DNA from: Myxococcales bacterium
GTDB lineage: Bacteria; Myxococcota; Myxococcia; Myxococcales; JAJYLH01
Direction: 5' to 3'
Assembly: GCA_021787845.1 (NCBI GenBank)
Contig: JAJYLH010000019.1
Span: 1-64,000 of the forward strand
DNA: 64,000 nucleotides
The stretch's first letter is position 1. The number at the start of each line of letters is the position of its first letter. The notes under the pieces are model-generated. The model was given only the letters and a program-made list of their open reading frames with translations. It did no database searches and was not told where the DNA came from. The translations under genes were made by a program, and so were the position numbers. Positions 47,926-56,837 of this stretch are shown here, piece after piece.

Positions 47926-49262
47926 GTTTCTGGCAAGGTCGTCAACCTAGGCACAATCCATCCGCTGGTCATCTCGCTGGCGAACTCGCTATCGAGGCGG
48001 TCGCGCTCGTGATGATCGAACTCCACGTCGACCGGCAGGCTGGCGAGGATGCGTCCCGGTCCGGCGGCCTCGGGTGGCGCGTCAGTCTCCTCCATTCGTC
48101 CGCCGGCGAGCGCGAGGAGCGTGAAGCGATGCGCGGTCGTCGCCCAGTTGTCCTTGGTGACAAACTTCGACGCCCGGACCGATCGCCCTTCGGCGACCAC
48201 CTGTTTCAAGTCGATCACCAGCTCTTCCGCCGGCCCGCCGCCCGCCAGCTCGGGCTCGATGCTCTCTGCCGGCGCCGGATCGCTCCACCCGCGCCGCTCG
48301 TCGTCCGGTAGCTCCCGAACGCAGATCTCGTACTCCGCCTCCGACAGCATGTTGTCGACGATCACGAACTGCTGCTCGACTGGGAAGTGCAACACGCCGT
48401 CCGCCAGCGCCACCAGCGTCGCCACGTCGCTCCTCGCGAGGAACGCGGTGATGTCGCGCATCGACAGGCCGCCCTCGCCCAGATGGATGCGCCGCTTGCC
48501 GATGTCGTTGAGCGCCCGCTGCAGCGCGCTGACCCAGTGGTGCAGCTTCGAGAGCAGGTCGTGCGCCGCCCGGACCCGCTCGTGCTCCTCCGGCGTGTCC
48601 AGCGCGTACTTCTCCAAGACCTGCCGCGCCGCCTCCACCCAGGGCAGCGAGCTGTCGAGGAGCTTGCGCGCCTCGAGAATCGCGTGCTCGCTCTTCGAGT
48701 CGTACGCCCGCTCCATCTCCTCGCTGATCTTGGCGAGCTTGTTGCGCAGTTGGTCGAGCTGCGCCCGGGAGTCGAGGCCGTATTCCTTGGCGAGCTTGAG
48801 CGATTGCACGACGAGGCCCAGGTCGCCGGCGCGATGCGCGAGGTCGCCGAGGAGTCCGGTCAGCGCGGTCGCGGCTTCCCCGAGCGGCGTCACCGAATAG
48901 CGGCCGTCGTTGAACGCGAGCCAGCCGCCCCGCGCGAGTCGCCGGATGATGTCGCGCCGCGGCTCGTCGGCGAGGTGGCCGAACTTGTTCCCGAGCGTCT
49001 CCTGCGTCCAGCTCGTCTCCAGGTCCGAGCTGAGCGCGCGCATGACGTAGAGCCGCACCCAGAAGTCGTCCGGTCCGCCGAGGAGGAGCTCGCGCAAGAG
49101 CGGCTGGAACACGCGCACCGGCGCGATATCCGCGAGCGCCTGGATGTCCGGGGCGCCGACGCCGGGCGCGAGGTAGTCCTCGATCGGCTTCTGCCGGCTC
49201 TCCTCCGGCGACTCGACCGCTTCGTCTGCGCGAAGCGCGAGCACGTCCGCCGCGTCGCTCAT
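47910..49262 (-). CDS. Kleisin-like subunit (MksF/JetA-like)
   Basis: 450 aa from ATG 49262 (MSDAADVLALRADEAVESPE). N-terminal winged-helix part APVRVFQPLLRELLLGGPDD, YVMRALSSDLETSWTQETLG, KFGHLADEPRRDIIRRLARG; a long helical middle (RKLLDSSLPWVEAARQVLEK); beta end (TAHRFTLLALAGGRMEETD). The last codons and the stop (GAG CCG GAC ACG TGA) lie inside a REP unit, so the original C-terminus may have been replaced. It starts 14 bp after the glpB-like stop. Confidence 0.72.
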   Translation of the reverse strand: MSDAADVLALRADEAVESPEESRQKPIEDYLAPGVGAPDIQALADIAPVRVFQPLLRELLLGGPDDFWVRLYVMRALSSDLETSWTQETLGNKFGHLADEPRRDIIRRLARGGWLAFNDGRYSVTPLGEAATALTGLLGDLAHRAGDLGLVVQSLKLAKEYGLDSRAQLDQLRNKLAKISEEMERAYDSKSEHAILEARKLLDSSLPWVEAARQVLEKYALDTPEEHERVRAAHDLLSKLHHWVSALQRALNDIGKRRIHLGEGGLSMRDITAFLARSDVATLVALADGVLHFPVEQQFVIVDNMLSEAEYEICVRELPDDERRGWSDPAPAESIEPELAGGGPAEELVIDLKQVVAEGRSVRASKFVTKDNWATTAHRFTLLALAGGRMEETDAPPEAAGPGRILASLPVDVEFDHHERDRLDSEFASEMTSGWIVPRLTTLPETEPDT

Positions 49263-49276
49263 CGCCAAAGTCTCCT

Positions 49277-50572
49277 TCACCGTTCGCTCGAGCCGGTCGT
49301 TGCGCGCGAGAGGCTGGTCTTGGTCGCGGCGGCTTCGCCTGCGACGAGCGCCGTCACCGCAGCGACGCCGAGCCCGGTCGCATCCCGCGCCGCCTCGTAG
49401 CCACCGATGACCGCGCCCGCCGCGAAGAGGTTGTCGTAGACCGCTCGTTGCCCGTCGTCGACGGGTCGCATCCGCGCGTCGACCTGAACACCTGCGCGCA
49501 TCGCCGGTTGATCGTTCGCCGCGTGCTTGTCGAGCAGGTCGCCCGTCCACATGTCGCCCACGTCGCGGCCGTCGACGAAGACCGGCAGCCCGAAGACCGG
49601 CTCCCGGAACCGCTCTTGGTGCACGATGCCGCCGCCGAGGAACCGCCCGGTCGCGAGGACGAACGCGTCCGCCGACAGCTCGCGATCGTCGAGCAGGAGC
49701 TTGTCGATTCGCCCGGCGTTCGCGCTCGTCGACTTCACGTCGCCGATGACGACCGTGACGCCCGCCTCCATCAACCGATCGTTGAGCGCGCGGTCGAGCC
49801 GCAACCCCGCGATGGACGGCGGCGTGTTCATGAGCTCAGCGGCAGCGCTGAAGTTCATCGCGCACAACGCGTCGCAGACCGCGTCGGGATGATCGAAGCC
49901 CGCGGTCGGTAGCAGCACGTGCGTCGCACCGACTTCCTTCGCCGCCAGCGCGATGCGCGTCAACACCGCGTCCTTCGTCGGACCGTCGAGGAGCCGCGCG
50001 AGGTCCGCGAGCGCCGATTGCGGATCGAGTTCGAGCTTGACGTACACCTCGACCGCGTCGCGCCCTCCTGCCCGGAGGCCGTTCGTCACGAGCGACGGGT
50101 CGGTCGCCGCGTGGCCCACGATGCCGACGACGCCGATGCGCGCGTCCGACGGCCACGACGCGAGGTCCCCGCGAGCGATGCTGCCCTGCGCGAGCGCCGC
50201 CTCCTTCATCGCGCCGAGCGGCGTGACCAGCTCCAGGTTACGCGAGTCGTTGTCAGCGCCGCGAACCCCCAGCGCCGCAAGCTCCTCGACGAGCAACGCG
50301 CGCGCGCGGGAGAGCGCGTCCGCGAGGGACGATCCCAGGCACGCGTACGGGTGTCGCGGATGCTCGCGCGCGATGACCTGCGCGGCCCGGGGCATCGCCA
50401 GGCGGCGGCCCTCCTGGTCCACGCCCGCCGCGAAGTCGAACGCGCCCGACGAGACCGACGTCGCCCCCAGCGCGCGCCGTACGAGCGTTACCTCGGCGCC
50501 CTTGCGACGCGCCGCAAGGGCCGACAGCGCTCCCGCTGCCCCTCCTCCGATGACGATCACCCGACCGGCCAT
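49277..50572 (-). CDS. glpB: Anaerobic glycerol-3-phosphate dehydrogenase subunit B-like flavoprotein
   Basis: 431 aa from ATG 50572 (MAGRVIVIGGGAAGALSALA), a Rossmann dinucleotide fold with GxGxxG. GlpB-type blocks follow: GATSVSSGAFDFAAG, FSAAAELMNTPPSIAGLRLD, FVLATGRFLGGGI and DNLFAAGAVIGGYEAARDAT. In GlpABC, GlpB holds FMN and links the dehydrogenase to the membrane anchor; glpA and glpC are not next to it here. A GTG or longer start at 50614 is possible. The SMC operon begins 14 bp later, which could share transcription. Confidence 0.8.
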   Translation of the reverse strand: MAGRVIVIGGGAAGALSALAARRKGAEVTLVRRALGATSVSSGAFDFAAGVDQEGRRLAMPRAAQVIAREHPRHPYACLGSSLADALSRARALLVEELAALGVRGADNDSRNLELVTPLGAMKEAALAQGSIARGDLASWPSDARIGVVGIVGHAATDPSLVTNGLRAGGRDAVEVYVKLELDPQSALADLARLLDGPTKDAVLTRIALAAKEVGATHVLLPTAGFDHPDAVCDALCAMNFSAAAELMNTPPSIAGLRLDRALNDRLMEAGVTVVIGDVKSTSANAGRIDKLLLDDRELSADAFVLATGRFLGGGIVHQERFREPVFGLPVFVDGRDVGDMWTGDLLDKHAANDQPAMRAGVQVDARMRPVDDGQRAVYDNLFAAGAVIGGYEAARDATGLGVAAVTALVAGEAAATKTSLSRATTGSSER

Positions 50573-50744
50573 CCGCACACGCCTTCGAAGGCTCGCCCGA
50601 AGGCATGCCCTCACGCCCGTTCAGCGGCCGGCAGCCTTACCAGATATGGCGTACGGGCACAAGGCGCCCACAAGAGCTTGTGGATATCCTGTGGGCGGCT
50701 CCACCGCTGGACGAGACGGCCAGCACTGACCAACGCCGCCCGTT

Positions 50745-50807
50745 CTGAGCGCCAGTCGAAGGATGAGCGCCCCCGCGAAGTCCCGCTCGCCCTTCGACTG
50801 CGCTCAG
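50745..50807. repeat. Dispersed-type inverted repeat between glpB and CBS genes
   Basis: CTGAGCGCCAGTCGAAGG (50745-50762) and CCTTCGACTGCGCTCAG (50791-50807) pair with one bulged base. Similar CTTCGA/CTCAGG sequence occurs inside the MITE at 39877. The rest of the 299-bp gap shows nothing clear. It may act as a transcript-end hairpin for the CBS gene. Confidence 0.6.
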
Positions 50808-50871
50808 GACGAGCGGGTTCTTCTGTGCCGCCTCTCAGGCACGCGCAGGGGTCGAACGCCCCCGCCCGCCG

Positions 50872-51297
50872 CTAGAAGGTCGCCTCTCGGTGGCTGATCT
50901 CGCGCAGCGTGTCGGCGGCGCGGGTGCCCGGCGAGTGCTGGGCGATGTCCGAGAGGCTGATGACGCCGACCAGCCGCCCGCCGTCGTCCAGACACATGAT
51001 CCGCGACTTGCGGTTCTGGGCCATCCGCTTCTCCGCCTTCTGCACGTCGTCGAGCGCAGAGCAGGAGATGACTTCGCGGGTCATCACGTCCTCGACCAGC
51101 GTGTCGCTGTCCTTCCCGCTCGCCACGACCCGCAGCGCGATGTCGCGGTCCGTCAGCGTCCCTTGGACCTTCATCGACTGGTCGCAGACCGGCAGGAACC
51201 CGATGTTCTCGTCGCGCATCTTGCACGCGGCGTCCTCGACCGTGTCGCGCGGCGAGATGCACTCGATGTCCTTCTTCATGATCTCTTGGCATTTCAT
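50872..51297 (-). CDS. Tandem CBS-domain protein
   Basis: 141 aa, ATG at 51297 with GGGAGGG about 8 bases upstream. MKCQEIMKKDIECISPRDTV, CKMRDENIGFLPVCDQSMKV, GTLTDRDIALRVVASGKDSD form CBS 1; VEDVMTREVISCSALDDVQK, GRLVGVISLSDIAQH form CBS 2. Stand-alone CBS pairs sense adenine nucleotides; the target is unknown. Confidence 0.9.
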   Translation of the reverse strand: MKCQEIMKKDIECISPRDTVEDAACKMRDENIGFLPVCDQSMKVQGTLTDRDIALRVVASGKDSDTLVEDVMTREVISCSALDDVQKAEKRMAQNRKSRIMCLDDGGRLVGVISLSDIAQHSPGTRAADTLREISHREATF

Positions 51298-51546
51298 GGG
51301 GTTGCCCTCCCTTTCGAGGTCGTCGTGACCTTCGGTGATCGTCGTGCGCAGTCGACTCAAGCTAGGGTCCTGGGTCGGGAATTCGATGCGCGAGAGCTTT
51401 CGGGCGCTGCCCCAATCGGGAGCCGTGCTGGTGGGCAGCGGCCAGACCAAGAGGCGCTCACCGGGCGAACGTCGCGCCAGCGCCCGCGTCGGTCGCTCGT
51501 CTTCGCGCTGGCGCCCGTGCTCCCCTTCGGGCTATGAGCGGCGCCG
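51298..51546. promoter_or_regulatory. Divergent intergenic region
   Basis: The 249 bp between the minus-strand CBS gene and the plus-strand PHP gene must hold promoters for both. No clear -35/-10 pair or operator is visible by eye. Confidence 0.4.
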
Positions 51547-52263
51547 ATGCTGATCGATCTCCACGTCCACGCGCCGCCTTCCGATTCCGCTCTCGCTCCC
51601 TTCATCGCGCGCGCGGCCGAGGTCGGGCTCGATGGCTTTGCGGTCCTCGGCGACGATGCGTTTGCCGGAGTCGCCGCGTTTCGTGCTCGCGACGATGTCG
51701 TCGTCTTCGGGGGCGCCGAGGTAGTGACCGACCGCGGCCACTATCTCTTGTTCGTTCCGGAGTTCGAACGGCTGCCGCCGCTCGACGAGCTGCTCGGGCC
51801 GCGGGTCGAGGGCGTGTGGCCGGTGCGCGACGTGCTCGTTCGCGCCCAGGCGCTCGGCGGAGCGGTCGTCGCGGCGCATCCGTACGACGTCTCGGTCGAC
51901 CACCCGGGCGGCGACATCCTCTTCACGGTGCCGTACGTGTCGGCTGTCGAGGCTGTCTTCTCCGCACGCCCGCCAGGCTTCTCGCGTCCCGCGGTCGAAG
52001 CCGCGGACGTCCTCGGGCTGCCCTGCGTCGGCGGTTCTGGTGCCCGAGAGCCGGACATGCTTGGCGATGCGGCGACGCTCTTCGCGGACGAGTTTCGCGA
52101 CGAGGCGGGTCTCGTGAAGGCATTGCGCTCGGGCTCGTGCTGGCCGGTCGATCGGAGCGCGCCGCCGCCGGCGCTCCTGCACCCGTGCTCGCGACCGTCT
52201 TCGGGCGCAGCGGACTCATCGCACCACGACGGCGCTCCCGCCTACCCTCGCCGCCGACGCTAG
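51547..52263 (+). CDS. PHP-domain phosphoesterase
   Basis: 238 aa, MLIDLHVHAPPSDSALAPFI (metal ligands in DLHVHA). Further PHP motifs: GGAEVVTDRGHYLLF, VVAAHPYDVSVDHPGG and CVGGSGAREPDMLGDAATLF. It should be a metal-dependent phosphoesterase, substrate unknown. The last 40 residues are Pro/Ser/Arg-rich. It converges with pyrE with 10 bp between the stops. Confidence 0.88.
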   Translation: MLIDLHVHAPPSDSALAPFIARAAEVGLDGFAVLGDDAFAGVAAFRARDDVVVFGGAEVVTDRGHYLLFVPEFERLPPLDELLGPRVEGVWPVRDVLVRAQALGGAVVAAHPYDVSVDHPGGDILFTVPYVSAVEAVFSARPPGFSRPAVEAADVLGLPCVGGSGAREPDMLGDAATLFADEFRDEAGLVKALRSGSCWPVDRSAPPPALLHPCSRPSSGAADSSHHDGAPAYPRRRR

Positions 52264-52273
52264 CCGAGAATCC

Positions 52274-52831
52274 TCACGGGAAATCATCGCGCGTGAAGAG
52301 CGACGCGACCTTCAAGCCCTCCGTCTCCAGCCTCTCGCGGCCGCCCTCCTGGCGATCGACCAGCGCCGCGACGCTACCGACCAGGAGCCCTGCCGCCCTC
52401 GCGCGCTCCACCGCCTTCCAGCTCGAGCCGCCCGAGGTGATCACGTCCTCGACCACGACCGCCCGGGCGTTCGCGGGCAGGAGCTCGAGCCCCTCGACGT
52501 AGCGCGCGGTGCCGTGGTCCTTCGGCTCCTTGCGGACGAGGAATGCGCCGAGCGGCCGGCCCTCGATCCAACTCGTCAGGCTGACCGCGCTCGCGAGCGG
52601 GTCCGCCCCGAGCGACATCCCGCCCACCGCCTCGACGCCGGGGTCGAGCGCCACCGCCAGCCGGAAGAGCAGCCGCCCGATGAGAGCGTGGCCCTCCGCC
52701 GAGAGCGCTACCCCTCGGCAATCGATGTAGAAATCGCTCTCGCGACCGCTCGCGAGGATGACGCGCCGCCTGGCGTAGGCGTGCCGGACGAGCAGCTCGA
52801 GCAGCCGCGCGCGGTCTTGATCGAGGCTCAC
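52274..52831 (-). CDS. pyrE: Orotate phosphoribosyltransferase
   Basis: 185 aa from GTG 52831, overlapping the TGA of the hydrolase gene (GTGA). ILASGRESDFYIDCRGVAL, AVGGMSLGADPLASAVSL, FLVRKEPKDHGTARYVEG and the PRPP loop AVVVEDVITSGGSSWKAVE are diagnostic. It makes OMP from orotate and PRPP in pyrimidine synthesis. Length is normal. Longer frames to 53710 are shadows in the hydrolase gene. Confidence 0.94.
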   Translation of the reverse strand: MSLDQDRARLLELLVRHAYARRRVILASGRESDFYIDCRGVALSAEGHALIGRLLFRLAVALDPGVEAVGGMSLGADPLASAVSLTSWIEGRPLGAFLVRKEPKDHGTARYVEGLELLPANARAVVVEDVITSGGSSWKAVERARAAGLLVGSVAALVDRQEGGRERLETEGLKVASLFTRDDFP

Positions 52832-53700
52832 GCCCGATGGCCCAGGTGCTGGTCGAGCCACGCGATCGCTTCCGCGATGGGCTTGTCGCGCTCGACCTCG
52901 TTCAAGACCTCGTGGAACATGCCGGGGTAGACGGTCAGGTGCTTGTCGGGCGATCCGCAGACGTCGAGGAAGTCCTGCGCGCCAGACGGGTCCGCCACCG
53001 GGTCGTCGCCGCCCTGCAACATCAGGAGCGGCGTCGTCAGCTTCGCGGCGTTCTCGAACAACGCCCGCTGCGCCGCGTTCGACTCCGAGAACCAGCGCGG
53101 CGTCACCACGTCGTGGCGCAGCGGATCGAGGTCGGTCGCCTCGCGCATCTGCTCGTCGTGGGTGAGCATCGCGCTCGTGACCGGGTTCTTCACCGACAGC
53201 GCCGGAATCAGTCGCCCCACGACCTTCGCCTGAAAGAGCTGAAACGCGCTGGGCACGATGCGCAGCCGGAAATAGGGCCCGGTCAGCACGGCTCCCTGGA
53301 CCGCTTTCGGTTCCCGTTCGAGCAGCGTCGCCGCGACGAGCGCCCCGTTCGAGTGCGCGAGGAGGAACAGCGGCCCTTCCGGAGGGCTTGCCTCCACCCG
53401 CGCCAGCGCGACCTTCACGTCGTTCAGGTAGTCGTCGAACGTCCGCACGTACCCGCGGCGCCCGGACGCGCGGCCGTGCCCGCGGTAGTCGAGCGCGTGC
53501 GCCGCGTAGCCCGCCTGCGCCAGTGCCTCCAGCACGTGCCGGTAGCGCAGCGCGTGATCGGCGTAGCCGTGCAGCACCAAGACCCGCGCCTTCGGCGATG
53601 GCGGCGCCATCGAGGCAAGGTAGAGCTGCACGCCGTCGGTCGACGGGAAGTAGGACTCGTCGAGCGAAGGCGAGGCTTGGCTGGGCTCGGTCGCGGGCAT
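52828..53700 (-). CDS. Alpha/beta hydrolase, monoacylglycerol lipase type
   Basis: 290 aa. VLVLHGYADHALRYRHVLEA (oxyanion HG), LDYRGHGRASGRRGYVRTFDD, nucleophile elbow LAHSNGALVA (Ser), acid GGDDPVADPSG (Asp) and GMFHEVLNEVERD (His) complete the triad. The pattern is of serine aminopeptidase S33/monoglyceride lipases. No signal peptide. It sits just before pyrE in the same transcript. Confidence 0.9.
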   Translation of the reverse strand: MPATEPSQASPSLDESYFPSTDGVQLYLASMAPPSPKARVLVLHGYADHALRYRHVLEALAQAGYAAHALDYRGHGRASGRRGYVRTFDDYLNDVKVALARVEASPPEGPLFLLAHSNGALVAATLLEREPKAVQGAVLTGPYFRLRIVPSAFQLFQAKVVGRLIPALSVKNPVTSAMLTHDEQMREATDLDPLRHDVVTPRWFSESNAAQRALFENAAKLTTPLLMLQGGDDPVADPSGAQDFLDVCGSPDKHLTVYPGMFHEVLNEVERDKPIAEAIAWLDQHLGHRA

Positions 53701-53722
53701 CGGTCTTCACCTCGAGGGGAGC

Positions 53723-55033
53723 TTACTCGCGCCGCGCGCTCCTCGGGGCAGGTCGGCGAGCGGGACGCTGGGCCGGCGAGCCGAGATGGCTTTCGGCGAG
53801 CTTCTCCAGCGCGACGTCGCCGCGGGCGCGCGCCAGCGTTCGCGCCCGTTTCCAGGCGAGCCGGGCGAGGTCAGGGCGCCCCCCCGCGCGCGTGCGCGCT
53901 CGCGCGAGGCCCACCGCGATCGCCGGATCGTGCGGGTCGAGCTTCGCCGCGAGCTCGAACTGGGCAAGCGCCCTCTGGCAGCGGTTCTGCCGTTCGAAAA
54001 GCCCGCCGAGCACCAGCAGCGGTTTGGTGTCCTGCGGTGCCAGCGCCCGGGCCGCGTCGAACGCCCGCTGCGCGCGGTCGAGCTGATTGCGGTTCTCGAA
54101 GGCGCTACCGAGTGCCAGGAGCGCTTTGGCTTCACGTCCGGGCACGACGCCCGCGTGCGCGATCGCGTCGATGTAGGCGGCCGCGACCGGTGCCTCGCCG
54201 GCGTCGAGGTAGAGGCGCGCCGCTTTCGCCATCAGGGCGGGGTCGTCGCCGGAACGCGAGATCGCCTGCGCATACGCTTCGGCCGCATCGCGCGACTGCC
54301 CGCGGGTCTCGAGGAAGGCGCCGAGCGCGGCGAACCGCGGGGCGGTCGGTTCGAGCGTCGCCGCCTTCCGGTAGAGCGCCAGGGCCGCCGCGTCGTTTCC
54401 CGCCGCCGCTTCCGCGTCGGCCACGTCCGCGCACAGCCGCCCTGCCGCCCGCCGGTCGCGCCCAGTGCCCGAGGCGGCATCGACATCCGCGAGCTGCTCC
54501 AAGCGCGACCGCGCCTCGCCCAGGGCATGGCGCGCGAGGCTCACCCGTACGGCGAGCTCGAGCGCTGCCGCCTGGCGTGGAGCGAGAGCCAGCGCCCGCC
54601 GGGCGGCGGCCATCGCCCGCGCGTGATGCCCCTCGGCCTCGTCGACCCGCCCGAGCACCACCCACGCCCGCGCGTCGTGCGGCGCCATCTCGAGCGCCCG
54701 GCGAGCCTCCTGCCGCGCGGCGGTGAAGTCGCCCTCGTCGAGGAGCGCGGCGGCGAGCGCGTCGTGCGGGTAGGCATTTTCGGTCTCGTAGAGCGCGGCC
54801 AGGCGCAGCTCGCGCAGGGCACCTTCGCGGTCGTGCCGCTGGGCGACGATGACCGCCCGCAGGTAGTGGTAGAGCGACTGCGCGGAGACCCACCGATGCG
54901 GGGTTTCCAAGGCGCGGGTCGCGTCGCGGATGGCCGCCGGGTCCGGGGCCGAGCGCGCCCGACCGACCGCGGGGGCGAGCACGAGCGCCGAAGAGACCAG
55001 GAGCCCAACCGCTTTCCGAAGGCGCTGCGTCAT
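53723..55033 (-). CDS. Exported TPR-repeat protein
   Basis: 436 aa from ATG 55033 (MTQRLRKAVGLLVSSALVLA), signal peptide ending near GRARSAPD. At least eight TPR-like helix pairs follow (LYHYLRAVIVAQRHDREGAL, ALRELRLAALYETENAYPHD, ARQEARRALEMAPHDARAWV and others). A basic tail ends the protein. Likely a periplasmic scaffold; partner unknown. Confidence 0.82.
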   Translation of the reverse strand: MTQRLRKAVGLLVSSALVLAPAVGRARSAPDPAAIRDATRALETPHRWVSAQSLYHYLRAVIVAQRHDREGALRELRLAALYETENAYPHDALAAALLDEGDFTAARQEARRALEMAPHDARAWVVLGRVDEAEGHHARAMAAARRALALAPRQAAALELAVRVSLARHALGEARSRLEQLADVDAASGTGRDRRAAGRLCADVADAEAAAGNDAAALALYRKAATLEPTAPRFAALGAFLETRGQSRDAAEAYAQAISRSGDDPALMAKAARLYLDAGEAPVAAAYIDAIAHAGVVPGREAKALLALGSAFENRNQLDRAQRAFDAARALAPQDTKPLLVLGGLFERQNRCQRALAQFELAAKLDPHDPAIAVGLARARTRAGGRPDLARLAWKRARTLARARGDVALEKLAESHLGSPAQRPARRPAPRSARRE

Positions 55034-55089
55034 CGCCCGAGCCCGACGACCAGACTTCGCCGCGGTTCGGCTGCCATCGCTCGCCTTGG

Positions 55090-55515
55090 TCAGACCTTCT
55101 CGCTCATCTTGGCGATGTTCGCCCGCGCCTCGTCCAGCGGCGTCAGCTTGAACAGCTCCTCGCCGTTGGGGCCGAAGTCCATCTCGCAGACGCCGCGGCC
55201 CATCAGCGCGTGCATCTTCTTCTGCACCTCGGCCTGGGTGAGGCCGGTGTGCGAAACGAGCTGGGTCAGCGCGACCTGGCCGTTGCTCTTCGCCGCCAGC
55301 TCCCGCACGGTCTGCTCGAAGTCGGCGTCCATCGAGGCGTCGGCCTGCGCGCCGAACTTCTTCGCCTGCTTGAAGGTCAGGTAGGAAAGGCCCCCGAGGA
55401 CGACCGCGGGGACCAGCCACACCGGCCAGGCCAACGGCCGATACCACAGGAGGATGATCGCCCCGAGGCCGAACACCGCCGCCCAGAAATACAGTGAACC
55501 CTTGAGCACGCCCAT
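55090..55515 (-). CDS. Membrane protein with C-terminal winged helix
   Basis: 141 aa, two N-terminal membrane segments (FWAAVFGLGAIILLWY and VWLVPAVVLGGLSYLTF), then a soluble winged-helix-like part VRELAAKSNGQVALTQLVSH, TGLTQAEVQKKMHALMGRGV. Probably an inner-membrane anchored regulator. Family not recognised. Confidence 0.65.
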   Translation of the reverse strand: MGVLKGSLYFWAAVFGLGAIILLWYRPLAWPVWLVPAVVLGGLSYLTFKQAKKFGAQADASMDADFEQTVRELAAKSNGQVALTQLVSHTGLTQAEVQKKMHALMGRGVCEMDFGPNGEELFKLTPLDEARANIAKMSEKV

Positions 55516-55546
55516 CGAGAGCCTCCGTCGCGCGTTCTAACGCAAC

Positions 55547-56293
55547 TCAGCGGCGCGCGGCGACCAGGATTTCGAGGTTGCCGGCCGGGCCGAGAATCGG
55601 GCTGTCGACGTGGCCGAGGACCGAGAGCCCGCGCCCGGCGAGGAGGCTCTCGACCCGCGCGACCGCGCGCGCCCGCGCTTGCGGATCGCGCACCACGCCG
55701 CCCTTCTCGACCGCCTCGCGACCGCACTCGAACTGCGGCTTGACGAGGGCGACGAGGACGCCGTGGGGGCTCAGACGCTCGATCGCCGGCGGCAGGACGA
55801 GCTCGAGCGAGATGAACGAGACGTCGACGACGATCGCGTCGAACACGCCGAGGTCGGCCGGCAGCTCGCGGGCGTTGACCTTTTCGCGCGACTCGACCCG
55901 CGCGTCCTGCCGGAGCTTCTCGTGGAGCTGCCCGTGGCCGACGTCGACCGCGACCACCTTCGCAGCGCCGCGCTTAAGCAGGCAGTCGGTGAACCCGCCG
56001 GTCGAGGCGCCGACGTCGAGGCAGCGCGCGCCCGTCACGCCGAGCCGGAAGTGATCGAGCGCGCGTTCGAGCTTGAGCCCGCCGCGGGAGACGAACTTGA
56101 GGCCCTCGCCCTTGAGCCGGAGCTCGACGCCGCTCGGCAGCAGCTCGCCGGGCTTCTCCACCCGACGCTCACCGAGACCGCCACCGCTGACCACGACCTC
56201 GCCGGCCAAGATCAGCGCTTGCGCTTTCGCTCGGCTCTCGCACAGGCCGCGTGCGACGATGAGCAAGTCTGCTCGCTGTTTCGGTGAGCTCAT
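55547..56293 (-). CDS. tlyA: TlyA-family rRNA methyltransferase / hemolysin-like
   Basis: 248 aa from ATG 56293 (MSSPKQRADLLIVARGLCES); ATG 56407 would overlap the response regulator. N-terminal S4 domain (QRADLLIVARGLCESRAKAQ, LILAGEVVVSGG), then the RrmJ-like core LDVGASTGGFTDCLLKRGAA, VVAVDVGHGQLHEKLRQD, DAIVVDVSFISLELVLPPAI and VKPQFECGREAVEKGGVVRD. TlyA 2'-O-methylates ribosomal RNA. Confidence 0.93.
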   Translation of the reverse strand: MSSPKQRADLLIVARGLCESRAKAQALILAGEVVVSGGGLGERRVEKPGELLPSGVELRLKGEGLKFVSRGGLKLERALDHFRLGVTGARCLDVGASTGGFTDCLLKRGAAKVVAVDVGHGQLHEKLRQDARVESREKVNARELPADLGVFDAIVVDVSFISLELVLPPAIERLSPHGVLVALVKPQFECGREAVEKGGVVRDPQARARAVARVESLLAGRGLSVLGHVDSPILGPAGNLEILVAARR

Positions 56294-56357
56294 CGGATCC
56301 AGAGCCAGCGCCGCGGACCGAGGTGCCGGACGCACCTCGGCTGCGCTGCTACGGTCG

Positions 56358-56780
56358 CTATCGCGCGGAGGGGCGTCCTTCTTCGGCTTGGGCGCGCGTG
56401 GAGGCATCGTCGCCGACGAGCTGCCGCAGCCGGTTCGCGAGCTGGTCGGGGTCGAACGGTTTCGTGAAGTAGTCGGCCGCCCCCGCGTCTTTCCCGCGTT
56501 GCACGTCTTCCGGCAGCTTGCGCGCGGAGACGAAGACCACCGGGATGTCCTTGAACTCGTCGTTCTGCTTGATCGCCCGGCACAGCTCGAACCCGTCGAT
56601 CCACGACATCATCACGTCGAGCAGGATCACGTCCGGCTTGTCGACGTGGAGGGTCGAGATCAGCCGCAGGCCGTTCGCCGCCTCGCGCACCTCGAAGCCT
56701 TCGGCCTCGAGCGCGAGCGTGATCATCTCGCGCGTCTCGCGGTCGTCGTCGACGATGATGACCTTGTGCTTCTGCGCCAT
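56358..56780 (-). CDS. Single-domain response regulator
   Basis: 140 aa, MAQKHKVIIVDDDRETREMI with acid pocket DDD, phospho-acceptor VILLDVMMSWID and the Lys switch ADYFTKPFDPDQLANRL. No output domain, so it acts through protein contacts. No histidine kinase is adjacent. Confidence 0.9.
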   Translation of the reverse strand: MAQKHKVIIVDDDRETREMITLALEAEGFEVREAANGLRLISTLHVDKPDVILLDVMMSWIDGFELCRAIKQNDEFKDIPVVFVSARKLPEDVQRGKDAGAADYFTKPFDPDQLANRLRQLVGDDASTRAQAEEGRPSAR

Positions 56781-56837
56781 TTCCGGTCCGAAAGGCCGCC
56801 CGCCATCGGTTGGATGCCGGGCCCCAGCCCCCGATTT

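Noticed and set aside
40069-49262. Complete Wadjet system
   Set aside because: No JetD/TOPRIM-type gene can be seen within the window on either side of the SMC genes.
52274-53710. 478-aa fused protein over pyrE
   Set aside because: Its first 290 residues are an Arg/Ala shadow of the hydrolase gene; pyrE starts at GTG 52831.
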